From: Candidatus Woesebacteria bacterium UBA5073
Lineage (GTDB): Bacteria > Patescibacteriota > Microgenomatia > UBA8517
Length of the DNA: 16,493 nucleotides
Direction: 5' to 3'
Assembly (NCBI GenBank): GCA_002415845.1
Contig: DIAR01000011.1
Coordinates: forward strand, 1 to 16,493
Numbering within the stretch: the first letter of the stretch is position 1; every line of letters starts with the position of its first letter. The position numbers were made by a program, and so were the translations under genes. This document shows positions 1 to 6,832 of the stretch, piece after piece. The notes beneath the pieces are model-generated. The model saw nothing but the letters and a program-made list of their open reading frames with translations, was not told the origin of the DNA and ran no database searches.

Positions 1-6
1 TATAAT
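1..6 (+). promoter_or_regulatory. -10 box of the rpsF operon
   Basis: A perfect TATAAT sits at the very start of the window and ends 10 nt before the rpsF ATG. Its -35 box would lie outside the window. If sigma70-like spacing applies, the transcript starts within about 3 nt of the start codon. No Shine-Dalgarno sequence lies between the box and the ATG. The same arrangement recurs at most other unit-leading genes in the window. Confidence 0.6.
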
Positions 7-16
7 CCCTCTTGAT

Positions 17-304
17 ATGGAAAAATATGAGTTAACTTTAATCCTTGACGGGAAAACCACACCGGCCAAAAGAAAGGCCGTTTTGGTAACTATTGAAAAG
101 ATTATCGAAATCCTAAAGGGTAAAATGGGTAAGGTTGAAGAGTGGGGCGAGAAAGAATTGGCCTACAAAATAGCCAAATCCCAAAGTGGATATTTTATTC
201 ACTATCCTTTAGAATTAGAGCCATCTCAAGTTAAGGCCCTAAACCTGAAACTGAAAATGGAAAACGATATTATCAGACACTTACTTATAAGAAAGGAAGA
301 ATAA
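17..304 (+). CDS. rpsF: 30S ribosomal protein S6
   Basis: Small-subunit ribosomal protein S6, which binds S18 and helix 22-23 of 16S rRNA on the platform of the 30S subunit. The 95-residue product starts MEKYELTLIL and has the S6 beta-alpha pattern. It shows the WGEKELAYKIAKSQSGYF stretch (residues about 42-59) typical of the family and a normal length for S6. Gene order rpsF-ssb-rpsR is the widespread bacterial arrangement and supports the call. The stop TAA shares its last base with the ssb ATG (TAATG), which suggests translational coupling. No Shine-Dalgarno sequence precedes the start, and a -10 box lies 10 nt upstream. Confidence 0.95.
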   Translation: MEKYELTLILDGKTTPAKRKAVLVTIEKIIEILKGKMGKVEEWGEKELAYKIAKSQSGYFIHYPLELEPSQVKALNLKLKMENDIIRHLLIRKEE

Positions 305-810
305 TGGCCAGGAGTTTAAATAAAGCAATCTTAATCGGGAATTTGACCAGGGACCCGGAAATGCGTTTTACGCCTCAGGGAACGGCTGTTTGTACCTTCG
401 GTTTGGCTACCAACCGTCAGTGGGTGACCGAGTCGGGTGAGAAAAAAGAAGACGTTGAATTTCACCGCATTGTGGCTTGGAATAAGTTGGCCGAAATTTG
501 TTCCCAACTTTTAACCAAAGGCCGCAAAGTCTATGTTGAGGGACGTCTTCAGACCAGAGCTTGGACCGGTCAGGACGGGGGACAAAGGTCTTCAACCGAA
601 ATTGTAGTTTCCGACATGATTATTTTGGACCCCAAAAGAGACGGAGTGGCACCGGTGGAAGAATTTAATGTTCCCGATTCCGGAATTGAAGTTCCGGGCG
701 ATATGCCTTTAGCCGAAGATGAAAAGAAAGAACCGGCTAAAAAAGGAAAAGCTACCAAAGCCGACGAAAAACCCGCTAAAGAAAAGGAAGACGAGGAGAT
801 ACCCTTCTAA
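304..810 (+). CDS. ssb: Single-stranded DNA-binding protein
   Basis: Binds and protects single-stranded DNA in replication, repair and recombination. The 168-aa product has an N-terminal OB fold (residues about 1-112) that opens MARSLNKAILIGNLTRDPEMR, with the conserved FGLATNR and VEFHRIVAWNKLAE segments. A lysine- and glutamate-rich disordered linker follows. The protein ends in the acidic tip DEEIPF, the usual docking site for partners such as exonuclease I and RecO. An AAGGA sequence inside the end of rpsF gives a Shine-Dalgarno site about 7 nt before the ATG. The start codon overlaps the rpsF stop, so the gene is cotranscribed and probably coupled. Confidence 0.95.
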   Translation: MARSLNKAILIGNLTRDPEMRFTPQGTAVCTFGLATNRQWVTESGEKKEDVEFHRIVAWNKLAEICSQLLTKGRKVYVEGRLQTRAWTGQDGGQRSSTEIVVSDMIILDPKRDGVAPVEEFNVPDSGIEVPGDMPLAEDEKKEPAKKGKATKADEKPAKEKEDEEIPF

Positions 811-813
811 ACT

Positions 814-1071
814 ATGCCAGGCAAAAAATTCGGTAAAAGAAGATCACAGATTAGGAAATTAAGACCGGTTTCCATTAATTGTCCTTTTTGCAAGGAAGAC
901 AGGACGCCCGATTACAAAGATTACGAAACCTTAAGAAAATACATTACCGAAAGAGCCAAGATCCTTCCCAAGACCAGAACCGGCCTTTGCGCCAAACATC
1001 AAAGACGGGTGGCCATTGAGGTAAAAAGGGCCAGACACCTCGGACTTTTGCCCTTCACAGGAAGCCTTTAA
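814..1071 (+). CDS. rpsR: 30S ribosomal protein S18
   Basis: Small-subunit protein S18, partner of S6 on the 30S platform. The 85-aa product is very basic, with the FCKEDRTPDYKDYETLRKYI segment followed by ILPKTRTGLCAKHQRRVA, which is the S18 core signature. The last residues (HLGLLPFTG) also match the family. It begins 3 nt after the ssb stop. The nearest Shine-Dalgarno-like GAGGAG lies about 15 nt upstream inside ssb, which is rather far. The 3' end of the gene carries the promoter of the downstream protease gene. Confidence 0.95.
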   Translation: MPGKKFGKRRSQIRKLRPVSINCPFCKEDRTPDYKDYETLRKYITERAKILPKTRTGLCAKHQRRVAIEVKRARHLGLLPFTGSL

Positions 1072-1082
1072 GAGTTTAAAAT
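1054..1082 (+). promoter_or_regulatory. Promoter of the S41 protease gene, inside the rpsR end
   Basis: TTCACA (5 of 6 to TTGACA) at 1054-1059 and TAAAAT (5 of 6 to TATAAT) at 1077-1082 are separated by exactly 17 bp. The -35 box lies within the last codons of rpsR. The -10 box ends 10 nt before the ATG at 1093, so the mRNA is predicted to be almost leaderless. Nothing resembling a Shine-Dalgarno site lies in between. Confidence 0.6.
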
Positions 1083-1092
1083 AAATTTCTGT

Positions 1093-2349
1093 ATGAAGTT
1101 TAAAATTCGCTTGCCAAAACTTTATTTTTCTAAATTCCGGAAGATTCTTTTTGTGGTTGTTGTGGCCTTGGGTCTTTTCTCGGCCGGTTATGTTTTGGGG
1201 ATAAGCGGTTTTAAAGCTACCGTTGCCAAAAACTCCAAAGTAACTATTTCCCGGGAACTGCCGCCGGACAAACAAAATCTTGATTTCTCCTTGTTTTGGA
1301 AAGTTTGGGATACCCTAAACGTTCGCTATTTTGATCAGACGAAACTCAATCAGGTCAAGATGGTTTACGGTGCCATTGAAGGCATGGTCGCCGCCCTGGG
1401 GGATCCTTATACTTCTTTCCTGCCGCCTTCGGAGAATAAAGTCGTTGAGGAGGATTTGTCGGGTAATTTTGAAGGCGTCGGGATTCAGATCGGCTACAAA
1501 GGAACGCAGCTGGCCGTTATTGCTCCCTTAACCGGATCACCGGCCGAAAAAGCCGGGATTAAAGCCGGGGACTATATTGTCGGTATTAAAGACGAAAATA
1601 AAAAGATTGATCAGGGAACAACCGGTTTATCTTTAACCGAAGCCGTGCAGATAATCCGGGGCAAAGCCGGAACCAAAGTGACCTTACTTCTTCTTCGGGA
1701 TGGCGGGGGAGAAGCTTTTAAGGTTGAGGTGGAAAGAGCAAAGATTAATGTCCCGAGTGTCCTGGTTTCGTATGTTGATGAAGGCAAAATTGCCCATGTC
1801 AGTCTTTTAAAATTCGGAGGGGAAACGGAGAGCGAGTGGAACAAAGCCGTTAAAGAAATTTTGGCTAAAAAGGAAACCACCAAAATTATTCTTGATTTGA
1901 GAAATAACCCGGGAGGTTACTTGGAAGAAGCGGTTAACATTGCGGCCGAGTTTGTTAAAACCGGAACAACGGTTGTGATTGAAGAAAAAGGCGACGGGAC
2001 AAGACGAAACTATGACACGCAAAGAATCGGTCTTTTGAATAATACGCCCGTGGTTATTCTGGTTAACGGCGGTTCGGCATCGGCTTCCGAAATCTTGGCC
2101 GGGGCTTTAAGAGACATTAATAAAGTTAAAATCATTGGTGAGAAATCTTTCGGTAAGGGGACAATTCAGGAACCGCAGACCTTAGAGGGAGGATCGGGCT
2201 TACATATCACCATTGCCAAGTGGTTAACGCCGTTGGGAACGTGGGTTCATGGGACAGGTTTAACACCTGACGTTGTGGTTTTGGATGATGACAAAACGAC
2301 CGAAGACGAACAACTGAATAAGGCGATAGAAATACTAAAGGGAGTTTAA
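1093..2349 (+). CDS. ctpA: S41 family carboxy-terminal processing protease
   Basis: Membrane-anchored serine protease of the C-terminal processing (CtpA/CtpB/Prc) family, acting outside the cytoplasmic membrane on proteins with exposed C-termini. The 418-aa product has a short basic N-terminus, one membrane anchor (residues about 17-38) and a helical part with the ALGDPYTSFLPP signature (about 101-112). A PDZ domain follows (about 120-213, with GVGIQIG and AGIKAGDYIVGI), then the S41 core. The NGGSASASE segment carries the likely nucleophile Ser330 and EKSFGKGT the likely general base Lys355; their 25-residue spacing is normal for the family. The length is typical. It converges with prfA and the two stop codons overlap. 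It has its own promoter within rpsR. Confidence 0.9.
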   Translation: MKFKIRLPKLYFSKFRKILFVVVVALGLFSAGYVLGISGFKATVAKNSKVTISRELPPDKQNLDFSLFWKVWDTLNVRYFDQTKLNQVKMVYGAIEGMVAALGDPYTSFLPPSENKVVEEDLSGNFEGVGIQIGYKGTQLAVIAPLTGSPAEKAGIKAGDYIVGIKDENKKIDQGTTGLSLTEAVQIIRGKAGTKVTLLLLRDGGGEAFKVEVERAKINVPSVLVSYVDEGKIAHVSLLKFGGETESEWNKAVKEILAKKETTKIILDLRNNPGGYLEEAVNIAAEFVKTGTTVVIEEKGDGTRRNYDTQRIGLLNNTPVVILVNGGSASASEILAGALRDINKVKIIGEKSFGKGTIQEPQTLEGGSGLHITIAKWLTPLGTWVHGTGLTPDVVVLDDDKTTEDEQLNKAIEILKGV

Positions 2350-3047
2350 TTCAAGAGTTTGGTTCTTTCGGTGATTTTTCCCAAATCGCCGTCAACAATT
2401 GCTTCCAAATTTCCCCAGGATTTACCAACCCGATGATCCGTGACTCGACTTTGGGGGAAATTATATGTTCTGATTTTCTCGGCTCTTAAGCCTCTTCCTA
2501 TAAGGGAGCGGTATCCCGCAATCGTTCTTAACTTTTCTTCTTCCTGCCTTTCCCAGAGTTTGGCCCGGAGTAAGTCCATGGCAATTCTTCTATTTTGTTC
2601 CTGAAATCTTTCCCTTTGTGAAGTGGTGACAAGGCCCGTTGGTTTATGAATGAGTCTTACGGCCGTTGAGACCTTTTGGACGTTTTGTCCGCCCTGTGAG
2701 GAAGAATGAAAAAATTGAACTTCAATATCGGCAGGGTTTATTTGAACATCCGTTTCTTTGATTTCCGGTAAAACCACAATGGTGGCGGTGGAAGTGTGAA
2801 TCCGGCCGTGTCGTTCGGTTGAGGGAATTCTCTGGACCCGATGAACGCCTGATTCGTTTTTGAGCTCATCAAAAACTCCCAATCCGGAGACTCTTAAGGT
2901 TTGGTCATCAATCCAGGCTGTTTTCCAATTTTTCTTGACGGCGTATCTTTGGTACATGCGAAGAAGATCATTGGCCCACATCTTGGCTTCATCACCGCCC
3001 GTAGCACCACGGACCTCGATGTAGATATTTTGAGATGCACTTTCCAT
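2346..3047 (-). CDS. prfA: Peptide chain release factor 1, lacking N-terminal domain 1
   Basis: Class I release factor that should end translation at UAA and UAG. The 233-aa product carries the codon-reading tripeptide PST (residues 75-77, the PxT of RF1, not the SPF of RF2). It also has the catalytic GGQ (119-121) within SSSQGGQNVQKVSTAVRLIH, and the RTYNFPQSRVTDHR segment near the end. Family members are about 360 aa. Here the protein begins at the equivalent of the E. coli RF1 FLEIRAGTGGDEA region, so about 113 residues (domain 1) are missing. The rpmE stop codon lies in the same frame 18 nt upstream, so domain 1 cannot be recovered by a start shift. It is cotranscribed with rpmE and has no clear Shine-Dalgarno site. 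Confidence 0.88.
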   Translation of the reverse strand: MESASQNIYIEVRGATGGDEAKMWANDLLRMYQRYAVKKNWKTAWIDDQTLRVSGLGVFDELKNESGVHRVQRIPSTERHGRIHTSTATIVVLPEIKETDVQINPADIEVQFFHSSSQGGQNVQKVSTAVRLIHKPTGLVTTSQRERFQEQNRRIAMDLLRAKLWERQEEEKLRTIAGYRSLIGRGLRAEKIRTYNFPQSRVTDHRVGKSWGNLEAIVDGDLGKITERTKLLN

Positions 3048-3065
3048 ATAAAAGGGAAGAATAAC

Positions 3066-3377
3066 TTATTTTTTGTTTCGTAAAGCCGTCAAAGATTCCG
3101 GTCTTTCGGCTTCTTCCTGCAATTTCTTTTCTCTCTTGAGTTTTCTCTTTTCGGTTTTGGAAACTCTCTTTTCGTTGGCTCCGGCCTGTTTGGCTTTAAA
3201 GGCTTCGACCCGTCCGGCCGTATCCAGGTATTTCATCTGACCGGTATAGAAAGGATGACATTTGGAACAGACCTCAACCTGAATTTCGGGAACGGAAGCT
3301 CCGGTCGTAAAACTGTTGCCACAGGCACAGGTTACGGTTGCCTCCGGATACCAGACTGGATGAATTTTGGCTTTCAT
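3066..3377 (-). CDS. rpmE: 50S ribosomal protein L31, with extended basic tail
   Basis: Large-subunit protein L31, which bridges the central protuberance and the 30S head. It is the zinc-binding type: Cys17 and Cys19 (TCACGNSF), then Cys37 and Cys40 (EVCSKCHPFYTG). The opening MKAKIHPVWYPE is the usual L31 start. The body ends near residue 65 (GRVEAFKAK). It is followed by about 38 extra residues, very rich in Lys, Arg and Glu and probably helical, so the 103-aa protein is longer than the usual 65-85. It leads the rpmE-prfA unit, an order seen in many bacteria. A TATAAT ends 8 nt before the ATG and there is no Shine-Dalgarno site. Confidence 0.93.
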   Translation of the reverse strand: MKAKIHPVWYPEATVTCACGNSFTTGASVPEIQVEVCSKCHPFYTGQMKYLDTAGRVEAFKAKQAGANEKRVSKTEKRKLKREKKLQEEAERPESLTALRNKK

Positions 3378-3385
3378 AGGGTCAA

Positions 3386-3415
3386 ATTATATCAGCTTTC
3401 ACCCTTTTTAGGCAA
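3386..3415 (-). promoter_or_regulatory. Promoter of rpmE-prfA
   Basis: Read on the minus strand, TTGCCT (3410-3415) and a perfect TATAAT (3386-3391) are separated by 18 bp. The -10 box ends 8 nt from the rpmE ATG, predicting a leaderless mRNA. The spacer overlaps the TGA stop of the upstream EamA gene, so promoter and coding end share bases. Confidence 0.65.
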
Positions 3416-4327
3416 GGCGTGTTTTTTCAAGGAGGAAATCACAATTCCCAGGGTGATAATTAAGGAGCCGATGATTAAAGGCGTGGTTAATTTTTCGCCT
3501 AACCAGAAAACGGCCAGGGGGATGCTGATGACATACTGAAGGTAGGAAAGAACCGACATTTCGGAAGTCTCAATTGATTTCTGGGCAAAGGAATGTAAGA
3601 AATAAGCCAGAGCACCCGACACCAGGGCCATATAAATAACTCCTAAATGAGTTCCCAAACTAACTTCCTTTATTTGAAAAACCAGGTTGGCAAAACCGTG
3701 AGTTTCAAGGATGGCAAAAGGAAGAAGGGTAATAAAGCCGACCAAAAAAGCAGCCGTTGTTAAAACCAAAGGTTTTACATCTTTGCGCAGGGCTTTTTTG
3801 AGAAGAACGACATAGGCCACCCAGGAAAGATTGGATGCGACAATCAGAAGATTGCCGAATAAATTACCGTCCGCGGCAATAACCTTTTTTAAAAGAAAAG
3901 GTTCAAGGATAACAAAGGTTACGCCGATTAAGGTTATAAAGGTTCCGGTTTTTTCTTTCTTGGTAATGTGTTCGTTTAAAAAAATGGCTCCGGCAAAGAC
4001 GGAAAGAAGGGGAGCGACAGCCGAGATAACCGTTTGGTCGATAACCAAGGTTTTGTTAAGGCCCCAAAAGAGAAGGCCCAAATTAACGGTTGAGGAAAGA
4101 AGGGAAAGCCAGAATAAATTTAACAAACTCTTGGTGTCGGTTGGGAATTTATAACCTAAACCAAAAGTGATCGGAACAAGAAAAAGAGAGGAAAGGAAAA
4201 AACGATAAGTTAAAAAAGCGATCGGTGAAAGCTCGCCTAAAGTAAACTTAATAACCGGTCCGGCAATACCCCAGATGACAAAGACCAGTATCAAAAGCAG
4301 ATAGGAACGCAGACGGTAACGGTTCAT
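3392..4327 (-). CDS. EamA/DMT family permease
   Basis: Integral membrane transporter of the drug/metabolite transporter superfamily; the substrate cannot be told from sequence. The 311-aa protein has about ten hydrophobic segments in two repeated EamA halves, of five segments each. The first half opens YLLLILVFVIWGIAGPVIKF. The second half begins near ADGNLFGNLLIVASNLSWVAY, with ALAYFLHSFAQKSIETSEMS and PLAVFWLGEKLT near the end, as in this family. I chose the ATG at 4327 over a TTG two codons earlier. It lies 8 nt after the hisS stop without a Shine-Dalgarno site, so it is probably translated by coupling within the hisS transcript. It ends in TGA. Confidence 0.85.
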   Translation of the reverse strand: MNRYRLRSYLLLILVFVIWGIAGPVIKFTLGELSPIAFLTYRFFLSSLFLVPITFGLGYKFPTDTKSLLNLFWLSLLSSTVNLGLLFWGLNKTLVIDQTVISAVAPLLSVFAGAIFLNEHITKKEKTGTFITLIGVTFVILEPFLLKKVIAADGNLFGNLLIVASNLSWVAYVVLLKKALRKDVKPLVLTTAAFLVGFITLLPFAILETHGFANLVFQIKEVSLGTHLGVIYMALVSGALAYFLHSFAQKSIETSEMSVLSYLQYVISIPLAVFWLGEKLTTPLIIGSLIITLGIVISSLKKHALPKKGES

Positions 4328-4335
4328 GGGCAATT

Positions 4336-5574
4336 TTATTTCAGTTTGGCGATAACCTCATCCAGGGTTATCTTTTCCTGGGATTTGGTTTTAAGATTCT
4401 TTAAAGTAATCAGATTTTCCTTTGCCTCGTCGGGTCCCAGGATAATAACGAAGGGAACATTTTTTTTGTCGGCATACTTGAGCTGTTTGTCCAAAGGTGT
4501 TTCGTCGGAAACAAAAAGCTCGGTATTGATGTTAAAACTTCTCAACTTTCCCGCAACCGACAAAGAAAGGGGAAGCAGGTCGGGAGAGAAAACGGTGACT
4601 AAAACCTTAACGAAGGGGTTAACCGAGTCCTTCCAAAGACCTAATTTTTCAATAACGTCGCAAACCCGGTCCAATCCGATGGTCGTGCCAACGGCCGGAA
4701 GGTCCGGGCCGCCCAAAGTCTTTAAAAGGCCGTCATAGCGTCCGCCTCCGGTAATGGAGCCGATCTTCGGTTCCTCAACGACCGATTCAAAAATGGGACC
4801 GGTGTAGTAATCAAGCCCTCGGGATATGGTTGGATCAAAAACAATTTTCTTTGCCCCCATTTCTTCTGCCAGAGAAATTACTTTGGCCAGATACTCATCC
4901 GGTTTGGCTTTGGCAATTTCGGAAAAAACCAGATCGATTTGTTTTTCTCCGACATCTTTATTTTTCAATTCGCTTATAACCTCCTCTTTGCTTTTTTTGC
5001 TGAGTTTATCAATGGACTGAATGACGGACAGCTGTTGGCCTTTGGCAATGCCGGCCTTATCCATGATGGAGAAGAGAATTGCTCGGCTGTTGACCTTTAT
5101 TTCATAGGCACTGAAGCCCAAAGCCGAAAGGCAGTCGCTGATAACGGCCAGTATTTCGGCATCGGCAATCGGACTTTTTGATCCGACCGTATCGACATCA
5201 CATTGGAAGAATTCCCGGTATCTTCCTTTTTGCGTGTTTTCAGCCCGCCAGGCCGGCTGGATTTGATATCTTTTGAAAGGTTTGGGCAAATCCTGATAAG
5301 CCGAAGCAACTCTGGCCATGGGAACGGTTAGGTCATACCTTAAACCGACTTTTCGTTTTCCCGGATCTTCAAATAAATACATTAATTTTTCGGCCTCTTT
5401 GCCATATTTTCCCAAGAGTACTTCCTGGTACTCCAAAGAGGGGGTTTGCAGTTCCGAAAAACCGTATTTTTCAAAGACGGACCTAAGTCTTTTGATGACT
5501 TCGTTTCTGATAGCCATCTTTTCGGGCAAGAAATCCCTGAAACCTTTTGGTGTCTGTAAATTGGTGTTGCTCAT
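4336..5574 (-). CDS. hisS: Histidyl-tRNA synthetase
   Basis: Class II aminoacyl-tRNA synthetase that charges tRNA-His in the cytoplasm. The product is 412 aa from the chosen start MSNTNLQTPKGFRDFLP. Visible signatures are motif 2 (FKRYQIQPAWRAENTQKGRYREFFQCDVD, residues about 100-128), the HisRS-specific GLDYYTGPIFE (about 253-263) and TGGGRYDGLL (about 275-284), and motif 3 (AVGTTIGLDR, about 294-303). A Rossmann-like anticodon-binding domain follows. An ATG four codons upstream lies inside a TATGAT -10 box, so the second ATG (5574), 7 nt after that box, is the better start. A second, stronger promoter lies further upstream, behind a leader that contains a 14-codon ORF. Confidence 0.95.
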   Translation of the reverse strand: MSNTNLQTPKGFRDFLPEKMAIRNEVIKRLRSVFEKYGFSELQTPSLEYQEVLLGKYGKEAEKLMYLFEDPGKRKVGLRYDLTVPMARVASAYQDLPKPFKRYQIQPAWRAENTQKGRYREFFQCDVDTVGSKSPIADAEILAVISDCLSALGFSAYEIKVNSRAILFSIMDKAGIAKGQQLSVIQSIDKLSKKSKEEVISELKNKDVGEKQIDLVFSEIAKAKPDEYLAKVISLAEEMGAKKIVFDPTISRGLDYYTGPIFESVVEEPKIGSITGGGRYDGLLKTLGGPDLPAVGTTIGLDRVCDVIEKLGLWKDSVNPFVKVLVTVFSPDLLPLSLSVAGKLRSFNINTELFVSDETPLDKQLKYADKKNVPFVIILGPDEAKENLITLKNLKTKSQEKITLDEVIAKLK

Positions 5575-5581
5575 AGCTTTA

Positions 5582-5587
5582 ATCATA
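5582..5587 (-). promoter_or_regulatory. -10 box immediately upstream of hisS
   Basis: TATGAT (5 of 6 to consensus, minus strand) ends 7 nt before the chosen hisS start. No convincing -35 box lies 16-18 bp upstream, so this may be a weak or secondary promoter. It overlaps an alternative in-frame ATG, which would not be usable as a start in a transcript begun here. Confidence 0.4.
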
Positions 5588-5599
5588 TCTATTTTTCCA

Positions 5600-5631
5600 C
5601 TAAAAAACCAGCCTTGACGGAATGTTTTTAG
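5600..5631 (-). other. Hairpin in the hisS leader
   Basis: On the minus strand CTAAAAAC (5624-5631) can pair with GTTTTTTAG (5600-5608) with one bulged base, leaving a 15-nt loop. It lies about 25 nt before the hisS start, in the leader expected from the upstream promoter. The stem is AT-rich and the pairing may be weak. A second U-rich run (5636-5641) lies just upstream. Confidence 0.3.
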
Positions 5632-5652
5632 ATACGCAAAAAACAGCCGTTC

Positions 5653-5697
5653 TTAGCCGGTTATATCAAGATGAATAAACTGTTGTTTTCTATCCAT
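5653..5697 (-). CDS. Possible 14-residue leader ORF upstream of hisS
   Basis: An ATG 6 nt after a perfect TATAAT opens a 14-codon frame (MDRKQQFIHLDITG) that stops with TAA at 5653, about 78 nt before hisS. The distance between -10 box and ATG matches the leaderless genes of this window, which is the only reason to consider it translated. It holds a single His codon, so it does not look like a classical amino-acid attenuation peptide. The transcript could equally be a plain untranslated leader. Confidence 0.25.
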   Translation of the reverse strand: MDRKQQFIHLDITG

Positions 5698-5703
5698 AGC
5701 CTG

Positions 5704-5732
5704 ATTATAGGATAAAGTGGGGTTTTATTCAA
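5704..5732 (-). promoter_or_regulatory. Promoter upstream of the hisS leader
   Basis: On the minus strand TTGAAT (5727-5732) and a perfect TATAAT (5704-5709) are separated by 17 bp. It lies in the 168-bp gap between the preceding leftward gene and hisS and would give hisS a leader of about 120 nt, unusual for this window. Confidence 0.6.
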
Positions 5733-5742
5733 ATATAAAGGC

Positions 5743-6747
5743 TTATTTAAGGACGAAGACGGTTCTGGCTTCCGGAGCGGTTTGACTGTCTTTAAAGAAA
5801 ATAATCACCCTGTCTTCATTTTCCAAATCTAAGAGTTTGATCTTGGTAATTTTGCCGTCGGCTTTCTTATTAAGAAGGGTATTGGCGGTAATCGTCAGTT
5901 TATAATCTTTTCCGTCTTTAACCGCTCTGGCGGTTATGTCCTTTTTCCCGATTTCGGTGATGTTGGCCAAAACAACCTTGATGTTCGGATCGACCAAGAC
6001 TTGGGCAACCAGGATTCTTTTGGCTTTTAGGACATGATTGCCGTTGGTGTAGCCCATGGCAATGAGGTAGTCACCAATGGCCACATCGGTGGCCTTAATC
6101 GTGGTCGTGGTTTTACCCATCTTGAGATAAGTGGTTTCTTCGGAGGTTCCGACCTGCTGGATTTCACCACTTTCGTTTTTTAACTGGATGGTCGAATCGG
6201 TGATATCGGTTACCGTGCCGATATAGGCTTTGGGCTGGTTTAAAACTTCTTCGACTTTCTTTTCAACCTTTTCTTTAATCGTTTCGGCTCCGTCGGTGCT
6301 TTCTTTTGTTTCTTCCTTAGGGGCTACCGTTTGGAGGGGGAATTCGGAAGAAAAGACTAAGTTTAATTTGGCTTCGGCTTGGTTACCTGTTTCATCAATG
6401 GCCGTAAAGGTAATTCTGTTTAAGCCTCCGCTCAAAGTCATTTCTTTTTCAAAAACGCCTTCCGCATTGGCATCAATCAGGGAGTCTTTATCGCTGGTGG
6501 ATACGGCCATCATGGAACTTCCTTTGGTCAAACCGGTAACGATGATCGGGTTTTCGGTAATGACGTCATTATTTTGCAGTTTGGAAATGGTAACGGCAAA
6601 ACCGTTTTGAACAGAAGGCGTGGGGGAAACCTGAACGACCGTTTTATTGCTGGTCGAAATTGAAGAATTAACGCGCCAGATACCAAAGGCAATAACCAAA
6701 CCCAAGACTCCACCGGCTAAGATTGCATACAATAATTCTTTTCGCAT
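5743..6747 (-). CDS. Membrane-anchored protein with Ig-like and beta-rich domains
   Basis: Unrecognised protein predicted to sit on the outer face of the membrane. The 334-aa product has a short N-terminus (MRKELLYAI), one membrane segment (residues about 5-23) and a Ser/Thr-rich linker. An Ig-like fold follows at about 50-133; its GLNRITFTAIDETGNQAEA stretch resembles bacterial Ig/glucodextranase-type repeats. An acidic-basic helical linker (about 144-170) comes next. Two beta-rich modules follow (about 173-247 and 254-333); the first, with YIGTVTDITDSTIQLK and VAIGDYLIAMGY, resembles DUF5666-type domains. I chose ATG 6747 because a promoter lies just upstream. The longer frame starting at 6840 would run through that promoter and into the divergent gene. 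No catalytic residues are apparent. Confidence 0.75.
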   Translation of the reverse strand: MRKELLYAILAGGVLGLVIAFGIWRVNSSISTSNKTVVQVSPTPSVQNGFAVTISKLQNNDVITENPIIVTGLTKGSSMMAVSTSDKDSLIDANAEGVFEKEMTLSGGLNRITFTAIDETGNQAEAKLNLVFSSEFPLQTVAPKEETKESTDGAETIKEKVEKKVEEVLNQPKAYIGTVTDITDSTIQLKNESGEIQQVGTSEETTYLKMGKTTTTIKATDVAIGDYLIAMGYTNGNHVLKAKRILVAQVLVDPNIKVVLANITEIGKKDITARAVKDGKDYKLTITANTLLNKKADGKITKIKLLDLENEDRVIIFFKDSQTAPEARTVFVLK

Positions 6748-6754
6748 GTGGCTT

Positions 6755-6783
6755 ATTTTACGATAAGGTAACAATATAGGCAA
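6755..6783 (-). promoter_or_regulatory. Promoter of the Ig-like protein gene
   Basis: On the minus strand TTGCCT (6778-6783) and TAAAAT (6755-6760) are separated by 17 bp. The -10 box ends 7 nt before the ATG at 6747, predicting a leaderless mRNA. The -35 hexamer is the same as that of rpmE. It lies back to back with the promoter of the divergent MBL gene, with only 11 bp between the two -35 boxes. Confidence 0.6.
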
Positions 6784-6794
6784 ACACCAGACTC

Positions 6795-6823
6795 TTGTCA
6801 AGAAAGGGCAGGTTTGATAGGAT
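6795..6823 (+). promoter_or_regulatory. Promoter of the MBL-fold hydrolase gene
   Basis: TTGTCA (6795-6800, 5 of 6) and TAGGAT (6818-6823, 4 of 6) are separated by 17 bp. The -10 box ends 9 nt before the ATG at 6833. No Shine-Dalgarno site is present. Confidence 0.55.
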
Positions 6824-6832
6824 GCTACTAAC

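Noticed and set aside
931..1275. 114-codon minus-strand open frame opposite rpsR and the protease gene
   Set aside because: It lies opposite two well-supported genes and its translation shows no recognisable domain.
3392..3394. UGA recoded to glycine as in Gracilibacteria/Absconditabacteria
   Set aside because: TGA ends the EamA, 7-TM and RluA-type genes at the expected lengths, so it acts as stop.
5575..5740. T-box riboswitch upstream of hisS
   Set aside because: The leader is too short and lacks the conserved T-box antiterminator sequence.
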